A stretch of 64,000 nucleotides of DNA from Fragum whitleyi (taxonomy: Eukaryota; Mollusca; Bivalvia; Cardiida; Cardiidae), in contig OX411556.1 in the NCBI GenBank assembly GCA_948146395.1, positions 31,633,056-31,697,055 on the forward strand, written 5' to 3'. A program made the position numbers and the translations under genes. The first letter of the stretch is position 1, and each line of letters begins with the position of its first letter. The notes beneath the pieces were generated by a model. The model was not told the DNA's origin and ran no database searches. It saw nothing but the letters and a program-made list of their open reading frames with translations. Shown piece by piece: positions 57,801 through 64,000 of the stretch.

Positions 57801-60800
57801 AGTTCTGTTTAGAACCGCTACTTTGGACGGCCTACCCGTTCAACAGCTGGTTTTGCCTGAATCCTACAGAGATTTAGCTCTGAGAGGTGTTCATGACTCT
57901 GCTGGACACCAAGGGAAAGAGAAAACCCTGTGGTTGGCTAGGCAACGCTTTTACTGGCCAGGCATGGAAAAGACTGTAAATGAATGGATTGAGAGCTGTC
58001 AGCGATGTGTTGCCCGGAAAACCCCTGCTCGTCCATTCGCCGACCTTGTCCCTATTCATACAACAAGACCTATGGAGCTTGTCTGCATGGACTTTCTTTC
58101 TTTGGAACCTAGCAAGGGGGGAATAGAAAACATTCTAGTGATTACGGACCATTTCACCCGTTTTGCTCAAGCAGTTCCGTGTCGTAATCAGACTGCCCAA
58201 ACTACTGCAAAGGCTCTTTATAACGGATTCTTTCAGTATTATGGCTTTCCTGAACGTCTTCACAGCGATCAGGGCCGTAATTTTGAAAGCAAAGTTATAA
58301 AGGATCTTTGTAAGGTTTCGGGGATCAGGAAGTCTAGGACAACTCCATATCACCCGATGGGGAATGGCTCGGCGGAGAGGTTTAACCAGACTCTTTTAAA
58401 GATGCTGGGTACCCTTTCGAGCGAGCAGAAGGTGGACTGGAAAGCCTACGTTGCACCTCTTGTCCAGGCCTATAACAGTACTAGGCATGACTCTACCGGT
58501 TTCTCGCCCCATTACCTTATGTTCGGATGGCACCCCAGGATCCCCGTAGACACTTTTCTTGGGACTTTCCAACGGGATCATCCGACCTCCGACCATGGGG
58601 CTTATGCGACGAGATTGCGGGAGAGGCTGGAGTATGCGTACCGATCTGCAGCAGCAGAGGCTAGAAAGCAGTCTTTGAAGAATGAAGACACCTATAACAG
58701 GCGAGTTCGAGACTCTAGGTTGGAGATAGGCGACACTGTCCTCGTCCGAAATGTTGGGCTCCAGGGCAAGCACAAGCTTGCAGACCGTTGGGACTCTAAC
58801 CCTTACGTTGTTCTGGAGATGCCTAATCCGGATATCCCTGTCTACAAGGTCAGGCGCCGTGATAAGGTCGGATCCATTCGATGTCTACATCGAAATTTGC
58901 TGTTACCCTTCAACAGTCTTCCTCTGGAAGAAACGGGATTAGTCCGCAATGACAACCCACGTCACTGTGAAGGAACGCAATCCGAGTCCTCGCACACAGA
59001 TTCCGAGTCTGATTCTGATATACCACGTTATGTCATTCCGCAGCGGAGAATCACTCGGTCAGCCCAAAACACCAGCCCGACTCGAGTCTCAACCCCACCT
59101 GTTAGTCCCAGAAGTCCTGTTGTTACTCAAAACAATCGCCCTATTTCACCCGGTCCTGATCTCATTATCCAAAATCAGCCAGCCGTTGCTAGTCCGGCGA
59201 GGGCAGCCCGACCTATCCGCAATCGTCGTCCGCCAGATCGATATGGTGAATGGGTGATGCCCATCATGACCTCTTTGGATGATGTTGAAATTTTTGTGTA
59301 AATATTTCTGTTCTGCGTTTACCGCAATTTCAGTGCTTTTATCGTACTGCGCATTCGGAAGGTTAATATCTAGGGGCCATTTGACTAATTTAACCGGTTC
59401 ATCATTTCCTTTACAGGTCATGGTTGTATGTAACAGGGATAAATTATTCTTTCTTTACAGCAGTAATGTTAAGCCCAATGGAGATTTTCCTTATCCTAGG
59501 ACGTTCTACTGGTTGCTTTTCCCTTATGTTTCTTGCACTAACAGTTTTAAATGTTGTCATCATTTTAAACATAATTTACTTCCCAGTTTTTCTAGGAAAT
59601 GTCGGTGCCATTTCAACAAACGGGGGGAATATGTAACCAGAGGTTCATTTGCGAATATTCATCATTGTACAGACATCTGTAAATTTGTACACTTTACTAA
59701 CTGTAACTATCACATATGTCATTTCATAGTGTGTGTGTGTATTCCGTGAGTTGTAATCACCGTGCGTATGTGAGCGAGAGAGTACTGATTGGCGTGCACG
59801 TGTGCAAATCTGTTCCCGCCTATTCTGAACCTTCCCTCTCTTTGGATCACTCCGCCATTAGCTCTCATTAGAGAAGTTTCTAATTTATGATGTATATGGA
59901 CTTGTCTCTCTAAACTGCAAAGTTTAGAGTTGCTTACTACTGCTTCGGTAAGAATTGTTTCTTAAGATCTTTTTTATGCAAGATAATTTATGTTAAGTGC
60001 AATAAGAATAGTTTTATATGTTTTGTATTTATCTTGCAGGTTTTTCTTACCATATTCAGAATCACAATAAATATCATCGACCCTACAGAATCTTCTGTCT
60101 TACTAAACCCCGGTTGACACTAACCTTAAAAACAAACTTACGCAGAAGACAAAATGGCGCCTCCTCCTGGCTTGTTGTTCACAAACAATTCATTAGCCAA
60201 TCAGAAGTGCTAGGTGCGTGCACTTCATCATATACTGAAAAGCTAATACCGTGTGACTTGGTTTTGGTGCTACCTATGGGCTTTTATGATAGTCGACAGT
60301 GGTTCCAGTCTACGTGGTAAGGGTCATCTCAAAACTGGCCCAAAAAGTCAAAGAGAAAGGGGATAATTCCATACCAATTTTGATTTCATTAATGATTTCA
60401 TGCTCGAATGAATGACCATGAATTTAAGACAAGTTTGACCATTTTCGTAAACTCTTGGACTGAGCTTTGACCAATAATATTATACTGGACGCCTACGGAA
60501 AATGAATTACTTCACTTAGACCATATTGCAGCCAGAATGCATGCCTGAAAAAAAATAGGAAGTGACTAGCCGTACGGGTCCGTACGGCTAGTCTGGTAGG
60601 CTAAACGTACGGACCCGTACGGCTAGCCAGTCCTCACTGGACAGGCTAGTCGTACGGGAGTTTTTCAACCAATCAGAATACAGAACGGGAATGAAAAATA
60701 AATGTTATGTTTCTATTCGCGTACTTCGGTATTTTTGCGTTCTGTCTGTATGTGGCTTAAAAGTATATAAAATATATACAGTGCAAGAGTTTAAGTCTAT

Positions 60801-62116
60801 TACCGGACGACAAAAGCGTGAATTTATCTTCCTTGATAAGGAAATTATTCGTTGGGCAACCAAATTGTCGCAATGTCGCATTGAACTCGGACCCCGAGTC
60901 CCTGCATTGAATAATTCTTAAAATATGATCTTCTACAAAACTCTTATTTCCAGAGATTTACAATGTTATTATTTTTGTGGGAAAAGGACTAGAAAGAAGA
61001 AAATTTAAATTTTCGTTGTCGTTGGAACTTTACAGAAATTACACATTTAAAATGACCTTTTGTTTGTAATTTAAAATCGAAATACGAAAAAATTCAAATA
61101 ACCAAAATCTGCAAATCGGAAAAGCAATTCAGTGCCTGTATGACTGTGTTGATGGGAAAAACCAAACGTCTGAGCTTATTTAAGTGTGAATTTCTTTAAT
61201 TGAAATTGATACGAGAATCTTCAAATAAGGATCGAAATAGGAAGAATGCTTATTTTTTTACTTTAATTTTTCAGCGCCCGTCTCTAGTGATTTTTTGCCA
61301 CCACTATTATTCTTTTTGTATCGGAAAACTTCCGTAACACGTTGAAATTTTTCCGAACACGTTTACAGGTTAACGGTCCGTTCTAAAGCATTTGGTGAAA
61401 TAGGTAAATCCTATTACAAGTTACCGACACGTTTGCATATTAGACAAGATTTTCAACACAAATGACAAACCAGCACGTCTAATGATTGAGCTAAAAAATC
61501 TGCTATTGGCCTCTAATCAATAACAATTAATTACCGATTGGGCTTTCAAAATCATGAAATAATGTTTGTTTCATTCCAAAACGGTGTGAAAAACAAACTC
61601 GGGAAACGTGACATACAATACAGTACTTAACTAGGTCGATGATTGCATAAAACTAAGATAACAGACCATTTTACCATCATAATTGTTGTTACAGGCACTA
61701 ACTAGTGTTTTACGATTATTTTTCTTTTTAATAATAATAGTAATAAAAGATAAATAATCATAGAACAGATCGATTGGTGAACCCGAAGATGACATAAAAT
61801 CAGAAATCAAATACCGTATTCTGATTGGTTGAAAAACTCCCGTACGGCTAGCCTATCCAGTAAGGACACGCTAGCCGTACGGGTCCGTACGTTTAGCCTA
61901 CAAGACTAGTCGTACGGACCCGTACGGCTAGCCACTTCCAAAAAAATAAGGTCACGAAAACCAATGACACTGTGTTTAATTCGGTAAAAGTAACCTTGAG
62001 AATTGAATTTTTCCTACTTCAATACTTACATTATTTATCTGATTCACGGATTTTCTCCAATCGCGCTCAAAAACTTCTTGATCTTTGTCGTTATCTTCAA
62101 AAATATCATCACACAT
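45373..62116 (-). CDS. YAE1: YAE1 homologue (Yae1 domain protein), complete, three coding exons
   Basis: Exons 62030-62116, 49854-49975 and 45373-45820, joined by consensus introns in phases 0 and 2, encode 218 residues, close to the length of vertebrate YAE1. The diagnostic part is in exon 2: G31, G35, G39 and G47 spaced as GX3G repeats (GYREGLDKGKEEVLQEGFN), the Yae1/LTO1 hallmark. Known role: with LTO1, Yae1 is an adaptor that brings the cytosolic iron-sulfur assembly machinery to the ribosome-recycling ATPase ABCE1/Rli1. Intron 1 (12 kb) has been enlarged by an LTR retrotransposon in antisense orientation and by a TIR element. Assignment is by motif and architecture, not by a search. Confidence 0.85.
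46090..46975. mobile_element. Pearl-like element with tandem nuclear-receptor-like motif
   Basis: Four or more units with GTGACCTTGACCTTTGACCT, CACTTCCTTGGGTCATAA and AAGTTTCATGATTCTAGGTC. Then come GGTCTACGGACAGATGGAGG, a microsatellite, and CCCCACTCTACTTCGTAGGT. Two 240-bp blocks (46320-46560, 46560-46830) are nearly identical. Confidence 0.7.
47150..47420. repeat. ACTTGTCC foldback repeat, copy 1
   Basis: Starts with the perfect palindrome ACTTGTCCATGGACAAGT and ends ACTTGTCCAGAGACAAGT. The same pair bounds copy 2 at 49530-49790, with shared TGGGTT.CA.CATT.TCTT between. Confidence 0.65.
47962..48018. repeat. Foldback hairpin, 28-bp arms
   Basis: GTTGTTAAAACTCAAAAGAA... pairs with its reverse (TTGAGACGATTCTGGTGAGT...) with about three mismatches and almost no loop. 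Confidence 0.55.
48080..49178. mobile_element. Pearl-like element, 1.1 kb, CTCACCTGAG ends
   Basis: Starts AAGAGGGCCATTTGCCCTTA then GCGCTCACCTGAGG; ends ATCATGCTCAGGTGAGCTTA. Units of about 170-250 bp carry CTGACCAAGTTTCAAGACAT and GTGGCCTCTAGAGTGCACAC. Lies in YAE1 intron 2. Confidence 0.65.
49530..49790. repeat. ACTTGTCC foldback repeat, copy 2
   Basis: CACTTGTCCATGGACAAGCA on the left and ACTTGTCCAGAGACAAGTGG on the right; see copy 1 at 47150. It ends 60 bp from YAE1 exon 2. Confidence 0.6.
49854..49975 (-). CDS. YAE1: YAE1 exon 2 (GX3G domain)
   Basis: 122 nt: acceptor AAATGTTTTACAG, donor ATCAG|GTAAGA. Reads AGYREGLDKGKEEVLQEGFN then KAFSTSSQLVYRIAELRGKI, the family's central glycine-spaced repeat followed by the conserved LRG turn. 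Ends in phase 2. Confidence 0.9.
49999..50330. repeat. Interspersed repeat GGGCTTGTG/TTTTGACCC type
   Basis: GGGCTTGTGCTAGCCATTGA ... AAGGGGGTCAAAATGACCCC (palindromic) ... GGGTCAAAACC. Related to the split repeat around 30003-31640, in the other orientation. Confidence 0.5.
50330..50845. mobile_element. Pearl-like tandem core fragment
   Basis: Three units of about 180 bp (AAAGGGTCACCCAAGAAACA, CAGCCCA.TGGTTCAGGA, GGCTCAAAATAAG) ending TGTGCTCAGGTGAGTTGAAA. In YAE1 intron 1. Confidence 0.55.
51584..52071 (+). repeat. 5' LTR
   Basis: 488 bp, TGTAACC...GGTTGACA. Contains a GTGTGTGTGT tract, an intron-like pair (CG|GTAAGA at 51900 and TTATCTTGCAG ending 51991), and AATAAA at 52018-52023. Differs from the 3' LTR at 51742 (C against T) and 51819 (G against A). 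Confidence 0.95.
52073..52085 (+). promoter_or_regulatory. Primer binding site, tRNA-Asp type
   Basis: TGGCTCCCCGACG starts two bases after the LTR. It is complementary to the 3' end of animal tRNA-Asp (CCA plus the CCCGACGGGGAG-type acceptor and T stem) except at one of 13 positions. Confidence 0.7.
52086..54451 (+). other. Unusually long retrotransposon leader
   Basis: 2.4 kb of AT-rich DNA without a credible ORF between primer site and gag. The last part is a long pyrimidine tract ending TTTTTTTTGTGTTTTAG at 54420, a strong splice acceptor 31 bp before the gag ATG. A spliced leader from the LTR donor at 51900 is possible. Confidence 0.7.
54452..55540 (+). CDS. gag: gag (PNMA/Arc-type capsid protein)
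   Basis: 362 residues from ATG 54452. An ATG at 54389 in the same frame would add 21 residues translated from the pyrimidine tract, so I reject it. Residues 83-110 (KLPLFSGHDPIPKGEVSYAE then WRYEV) have the pattern seen in PNMA and ZCCHC-type domesticated gag proteins, and a helical capsid region follows to about 250. A predicted coiled coil covers about 271-312. The C terminus (about 320-345) is basic (NWRGRRKNKNWK) and has no CCHC zinc knuckle, so RNA binding is probably by this tail. It overlaps pol and ends 8 nt before a small hairpin. Confidence 0.85.
   Translation: MSTSDSPSPDAKAMLPLTEEEMLDILKDKFVIIPKVATPSSSKLLTDPGTKPKTPIKSLNFSGTADATASPHSHHSYPPFIPKLPLFSGHDPIPKGEVSYAEWRYEVRCLVSGNDLPTVHVLQMARSSLRGTARRLLIPLGDGLTITTLLEKLDSTFSDLSPRNVTMQEFFAVQQANESVIDYSCRLESLLYSAMDGSSMSPSVRNDMLRHRFWTGLSSSGLRDKTRIDYETCTEYGDLLRKVRLKEKELSASSSKKIHHNPLQSNTESPSLETKLKDLESRLDAKFSTQLTSMQSQLNGIDSKFDQIMKKLGDDEPAKQNRNQSGNGNWRGRRKNKNWKQQPKTQQSQGQSSYDTHSQSKE
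55462..59301 (+). CDS. pol: pol polyprotein: protease, RT, RNase H, integrase
   Basis: Open in the -1 frame relative to gag from 55462; the overlap runs to 55540 and there is no ATG, so it is presumably made by -1 frameshifting. Counting from 55465: aspartic protease with DSGS at 70-73; reverse transcriptase about 250-430 with FLDD at 402-405; RNase H about 560-680 with D566, E607 and D633; integrase zinc finger H810, H815, C845, C848; catalytic core D876, D935, E971 (35 residues between the last two). A basic C-terminal region has a GPY/F-like segment (KLADRWDSNPYVV, about 1104) and no chromodomain. A Ser/Pro-rich extension ends the 1278-residue frame. No internal stop, so it may be active. 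Confidence 0.93.
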   Translation, partial: ELEAAAQDSAISRPIQLRHTLSVKRVTASVEGQTEAGETNDPDNNLVHRLVGHANVTSVIIDGKPFKSLVDSGSMVTTMSHSAFQSLPSQPSLMDLDSLGLSLSIADGTSMKYLGYIEASVSIPSIDNFVLDVPILVMPDNQFNSTCPVIVGTNVLPRCKDVLEEYSSSVDDAWMSAVSMLDSNTFSVRCLARKPFTVGPFQTTTINGIVRNLPSDVVNVVTETPDNTNVSYTVKTDLVKHKIVLEDSTPFKEPYRRIPPAMFEEVRHHVKEMLDAGVIRESESPYSSNIVLIRKSDGSLRFCIDWRKLNNRTRKDAYMLPRFDDTIDVLSSAKFFSKIDLHSAYWQVEVEEEDKPKTAFSVGPLGFYEWNKMGFGLTNAPATFQRLMGKCMGDMHLKECLIFLDDILIFSSTFEEHIQRVESVFKRLDEHNLRLKPSKCEFFQTKVKYLGHIVSEDRIQTDPDKTSAVDTWPIPKNVKELRQFLGFTGYYRRFIHNYAQIVQPLNSLLEGHLSSKQAKTSNSKKRCAPWVWGDAQQNAFNTVKQKLTSPPILAYANYSLPFELHVDASSLGLGAVLYQTQDGVKKVIAYASRGLRSPECRYPAHKLEFLALKWSVTDKFKEYLYGSSFKVVTDNNPLTYVLTSAKVDATGHRWLAELANYDFTIEYRSGKLNSDADGLSRRYVFNDELKAVFQAAMISTPLVDCVSDTVAPHVASAEVQYSADFSSINWVLEQSKDPVIARVLSLLSTGFRPRGEGIKSESVQVQRYFREWNRLIIDHKVLFRTATLDGLPVQQLVLPESYRDLALRGVHDSAGHQGKEKTLWLARQRFYWPGMEKTVNEWIESCQRCVARKTPARPFADLVPIHTTRPMELVCMDFLSLEPSKGGIENILVITDHFTRFAQAVPCRNQTAQTTAKALYNGFFQYYGFPERLHSDQGRNFESKVIKDLCKVSGIRKSRTTPYHPMGNGSAERFNQTLLKMLGTLSSEQKVDWKAYVAPLVQAYNSTRHDSTGFSPHYLMFGWHPRIPVDTFLGTFQRDHPTSDHGAYATRLRERLEYAYRSAAAEARKQSLKNEDTYNRRVRDSRLEIGDTVLVRNVGLQGKHKLADRWDSNPYVVLEMPNPDIPVYKVRRRDKVGSIRCLHRNLLLPFNSLPLEETGLVRNDNPRHCEGTQSESSHTDSESDSDIPRYVIPQRRITRSAQNTSPTRVSTPPVSPRSPVVTQNNRPISPGPDLIIQNQPAVASPARAARPIRNRRPPDRYGEWVMPIMTSLDDVEIFV
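55531..55568 (+). promoter_or_regulatory. Candidate -1 frameshift signal between gag and pol
   Basis: AAAA at 55531-55534 directly precedes the gag stop (TAA 55538-55540). The A-site lysine codon can re-pair in the -1 frame. Eight bases further, GCCTC (55543-55547) can pair with GAGGC (55564-55568). The slippery site is not a canonical heptamer and the stem is short, so this is tentative. Confidence 0.4.
59302..59631 (+). other. Retrotransposon 3' untranslated region and polypurine tract
   Basis: 330 bp after the pol stop with no env-like frame. The polypurine tract GGGGGGAATA (59622-59631) abuts the 3' LTR. A 156-codon frame starting at 59279 runs on into the LTR and is not a gene. Confidence 0.85.
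59632..60119 (+). repeat. 3' LTR
   Basis: 488 bp, identical to the 5' LTR except at 59790 and 59867. AATAAA at 60066-60071 can serve as its poly(A) signal. It is followed by CTAA, matching the CTAA before the 5' LTR. Confidence 0.95.
60558..60681 (+). repeat. Left TIR of the 60558-61939 element
   Basis: Ends AGTTTTTCAACCAATCAGAA then TAC, which is mirrored exactly at the inner edge of the right TIR. Confidence 0.85.
61816..61939 (-). repeat. Right TIR of the 60558-61939 element
   Basis: Reverse complement of the left TIR at about 94 percent. It ends CACTTCC, 90 bp from YAE1 exon 1. Confidence 0.85.
62030..62116 (-). CDS. YAE1: YAE1 exon 1 (start codon)
   Basis: ATG at 62116 opens MCDDIFEDNDKDQEVFERDW then RKSVNQINN to the donor AATAAT|GTAAGT (29 codons, phase 0). 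An acidic start followed by a Trp and basic residues before the GX3G domain is typical of the family. The frame is open further up to an ATG at 62284, which would add 56 residues unlike other family members; I prefer 62116. Confidence 0.8.
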
Positions 62117-63612
62117 CTTGCTAATCGAAAGAACAACAACAAATTTAGCTCCCAGCTGGTTGTCTGATTCGAACCAATTATTTTGAACAAAGCGGGATAC
62201 CAGATACATAATCAAAGTACTTCGAAGGGAAACGTGATGAAAGAAATGACCAAGAATTTCATCTTGTATTTTGCCCACGATCATATTAATTTTAGAACTG
62301 CTGTATGTATGTCAGTCTGACAGTTTTAATTGATTAACAAGGATGCAAGGACTACCTAAACAGACTTATCATTTTGTTAACACTTTAACATTTGCCATAC
62401 ATTTTTTTTTCTAGCATTTCAGTAATTTAGGGTGAAAGTCTGAAAGAACCATTTCTTTTTGGATACCTGGATGGTTGGGCCGTCATCTTAGTTGACACTA
62501 TCATTCCCCCTCTCTTGAATGTCTTTGTTAATATCTCAGTTCTGGTGCTGGTCAAATTGGCCCAAAGTCAAAATGTCCCAAAGTCAAAACGGCCTGTATT
62601 TCTGTCAAAATGGCCGGTAATTTGGTCAAAACGCCCCAAAGCAGATTTTCCGCTTAGTCAAACTGACCCCCCCCCCCAAAAAAATATTGTAATAACAAAT
62701 AAAGAATAATCGAAAAAAAATCTTTTTGAAAATATATAAAGGTCTACAACACTATGCTTTATTTCTTATCAAGATTTCATAAAAGACCATATATTTCAAA
62801 TCGAGTTAGATAAATCATACACCACATACGCTAGTTTTAGTTAAATTTATCACCCATTGACTTTTTTCATCTTTTAATTGATTTCTACGAATGGTTAATT
62901 AATCCTCAATGGATTGAGGTTGTGGTGTCTGTGGTCTAGGGATAGAGCGTCAGCCTCTTGACCCAGCAAAAAAACTGACCAGCAATTTCTTCTTTTTCTA
63001 CAATGTTTTCAATTTGGTAATGTAAATTTTGGTATTGGAAAGGCAATCATTTTTTTCAAAACAGGACAGATTTGAAATATTAAATACTGCCATTAACCAC
63101 AGGCCTGGAGAACCTACAGATAACTAATACCTACAAGTCCTCCCTAAAATCCATAGGTCTCAGGCCTGAGGACTGGTGTTCGTGTCGATCCCTGCAATGC
63201 ATTGAAAATAATCGCTTATTGTTTAGAGATTTTTTCGAGTCATTATCTTGTACTCTATAGAGTACAAAGTGAAAGCTTTGATCAGACTGTGCTACTGCAC
63301 AGACTGATCTGAGTCTTCAATTTATGCTTATATTTAATTGTAGGAAATGTCATACAGAATCATTGTGATCTGTCAAAAAGATAAAGATAAAGTTAAAAAA
63401 AAAGGGAAGTGGGAAAAGTATTTACCCAAAGAGCATGACTGTGCGGTTTATTCAGACTTACTTTAGTATCAAAACTTTGTTTTAACTCTGTATGTTCTGA
63501 ATATAGATTGATCATGTTACATTCTTATATATTGTAATTATTTTTAAACAGACACCTCTGCTTGACCCACTAAGGAGCTGATATAAAAAAAATAATTTCT
63601 TTTTTTTTTCAG
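62117..63612. other. Region between YAE1 and the next plus-strand exon
   Basis: Probably holds the YAE1 5' region. A short unit (AAAGTCAAAATG.CC) repeats at 62545-62640 with a C run. A hairpin AGACTGTGCTACTGCACAGACT at 63275-63310 recalls the hairpin of MITE family B. No exon seen. Confidence 0.4.
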
Positions 63613-63675
63613 GAGTTAGAATCTATAATTGACTTTTTCAAGATTGAAGCTACAACTCCACCTTTACCAAAGTCT
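63613..63675 (+). CDS. Single plus-strand exon of an unidentified gene
   Basis: 63 nt between acceptor TTTTTTTTTTTTTCAG and donor AAGTCT|GTGAGT, phase 0 at both sides. Reads ELESIIDFFKIEATTPPLPK then S. The gene would be divergent from YAE1 and continue to the right of the window. Product unknown. Confidence 0.55.
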
Positions 63676-63690
63676 GTGAGTATTCTTATT

Positions 63691-63850
63691 TAAGGTAGTG
63701 GAACGGTAATAGTTCCGCAACATTTTGGAACTCAAGAACATTCACAATGTTGACCAAGGTTTCCTAATGAAAATCATTAGGAAACCTCGGTTAACACTGT
63801 TAAAGTTCATTACTTCAAAACTTTACGGAACTCTTACCGTCCTACTACCT
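63691..63850. mobile_element. Foldback MITE family C
   Basis: TAAGGTAGTGGAACGGTAAT ... ACTCTTACCGTCCTACTACC, with central GGTTTCCTAATGAAAATCAT (then TAGGAAACC). Inserted 15 bp after the donor of the 63613-63675 exon. Confidence 0.75.
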
Positions 63851-64000
63851 AAAAATGAGCTTTTTTTAGAATTATGTTTCCAACATGTGTATGTAAGGTA
63901 AAAGTTAAAGTTCGGTCAATAGTCTGCTTTATGCAAAGTGACTCCACTCTTTAACCCCTTTGAAAACCCCAATTGTGAATTGGGTTTAACAAACAGCACA

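Larger units (their letters stand above)
51584..60119 (+). mobile_element. Complete Ty3/gypsy-type LTR retrotransposon, 8.5 kb
   Basis: Bounded by 488-bp LTRs with TGT...ACA ends. CTAA lies immediately outside both ends; if the last A is counted as host, the repeat is ACTAA, so the duplication is 4 or 5 bp. Order: LTR, tRNA-Asp-type primer site, 2.4-kb leader, gag, pro-RT-RNaseH-integrase, polypurine tract, LTR. Integrase follows RNase H, which defines Ty3/gypsy order, and no env frame follows. Only two LTR differences and intact frames show a recent insertion. It sits antisense in YAE1 intron 1. It is much larger than Steamer, the clam element I know of, and has separate gag and pol frames. 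Confidence 0.95.
60558..61939. mobile_element. Non-autonomous DNA transposon with 124-bp TIRs (MULE-like)
   Basis: TIRs 60558-60681 and 61816-61939 differ at about 8 of 124 positions. They begin GGAAGTG and each contain two near-palindromes of the form CTAGCCGTACGGGTCCGTAC. AAAAAAATA flanks both ends, a possible 9-bp target duplication, though low in complexity. Long TIRs with a 9-bp duplication would fit Mutator-like elements. The interior has no transposase; a 76-codon plus frame (60691-60921) is unrecognised. Confidence 0.8.

Noticed and set aside
59279..59749. 156-codon plus frame after pol
   Set aside because: It starts inside pol, runs through the polypurine tract and into the LTR, and has a Cys/Phe-rich composition typical of noise; not an env gene.
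62936..63190. tRNA gene or SINE head (GTGGTCTAGGGATAGAGCGT)
   Set aside because: A-box-like sequence only; the nearest B-box-like motif is 250 bp away and no cloverleaf can be drawn.

Overview
The window is nuclear DNA from an animal with spliced genes, AT-rich introns and very dense short repeats. I infer a marine invertebrate, most likely a bivalve mollusc. The main reasons are the many interspersed elements with ACGG/ACAG microsatellites and 100-180 bp tandem cores, a layout I recall from bivalve pearl-type elements, and a galaxin-type gene. There are no bacterial features (no operons, RBSs or CRISPR). Most long open frames are repeat shadows. The real genes were found by matching splice sites, reading phase and protein character.

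Genes. (1) Minus strand, 21.2 kb down past position 1: a multi-exon type I membrane protein. It has a signal peptide, a basic cysteine-containing ectodomain, a galaxin-like di-cysteine exon (5932-6210), a transmembrane exon (4253-4453) and a large cytoplasmic exon (421-1472) with no domain I recognise. Every junction is phase compatible. (2) Minus strand, 62.1 to 45.4 kb: YAE1, complete in three exons (218 aa), with the GX3G repeats of the Yae1 family and a poly(A) signal. (3) Minus strand, 44.7 to 33.3 kb: a tentative gene with an NRF-1-type promoter motif, a hydrophobic exon, a PIP-box-like exon and a terminal exon made of a 21-bp minisatellite (heptapeptide repeat). (4) Plus strand, 63.6 kb: one exon of a further gene.

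Mobile DNA. An 8.5-kb Ty3/gypsy-type LTR retrotransposon (51584-60119) lies antisense inside YAE1 intron 1. Its 488-bp LTRs differ at only two bases, it has a short target duplication, a tRNA-Asp-type primer site, a 2.4-kb leader, a PNMA-like gag without a zinc knuckle and an intact pro-RT-RH-IN frame in the -1 frame. Beside it, also in intron 1, is a 1.4-kb non-autonomous DNA transposon with 124-bp TIRs built of CGTACGG palindromes (60558-61939). Elsewhere there are Tc1/mariner-like MITEs, two other MITE/foldback families, tRNA-derived SINEs, a TIR element ending in perfect CRE sites, a roughly 2.3-kb TIR element carrying two convergent small ORFs, a 107-bp satellite, and about a dozen pearl-like elements. 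Several of the latter begin with the same ACAAGAG-plus-hairpin terminus.

The most noteworthy items are the galaxin/TM/long-tail gene, the LTR element with its leader and intron-like signals, and the shared ACAAGAG-hairpin terminus of otherwise different repeat families.
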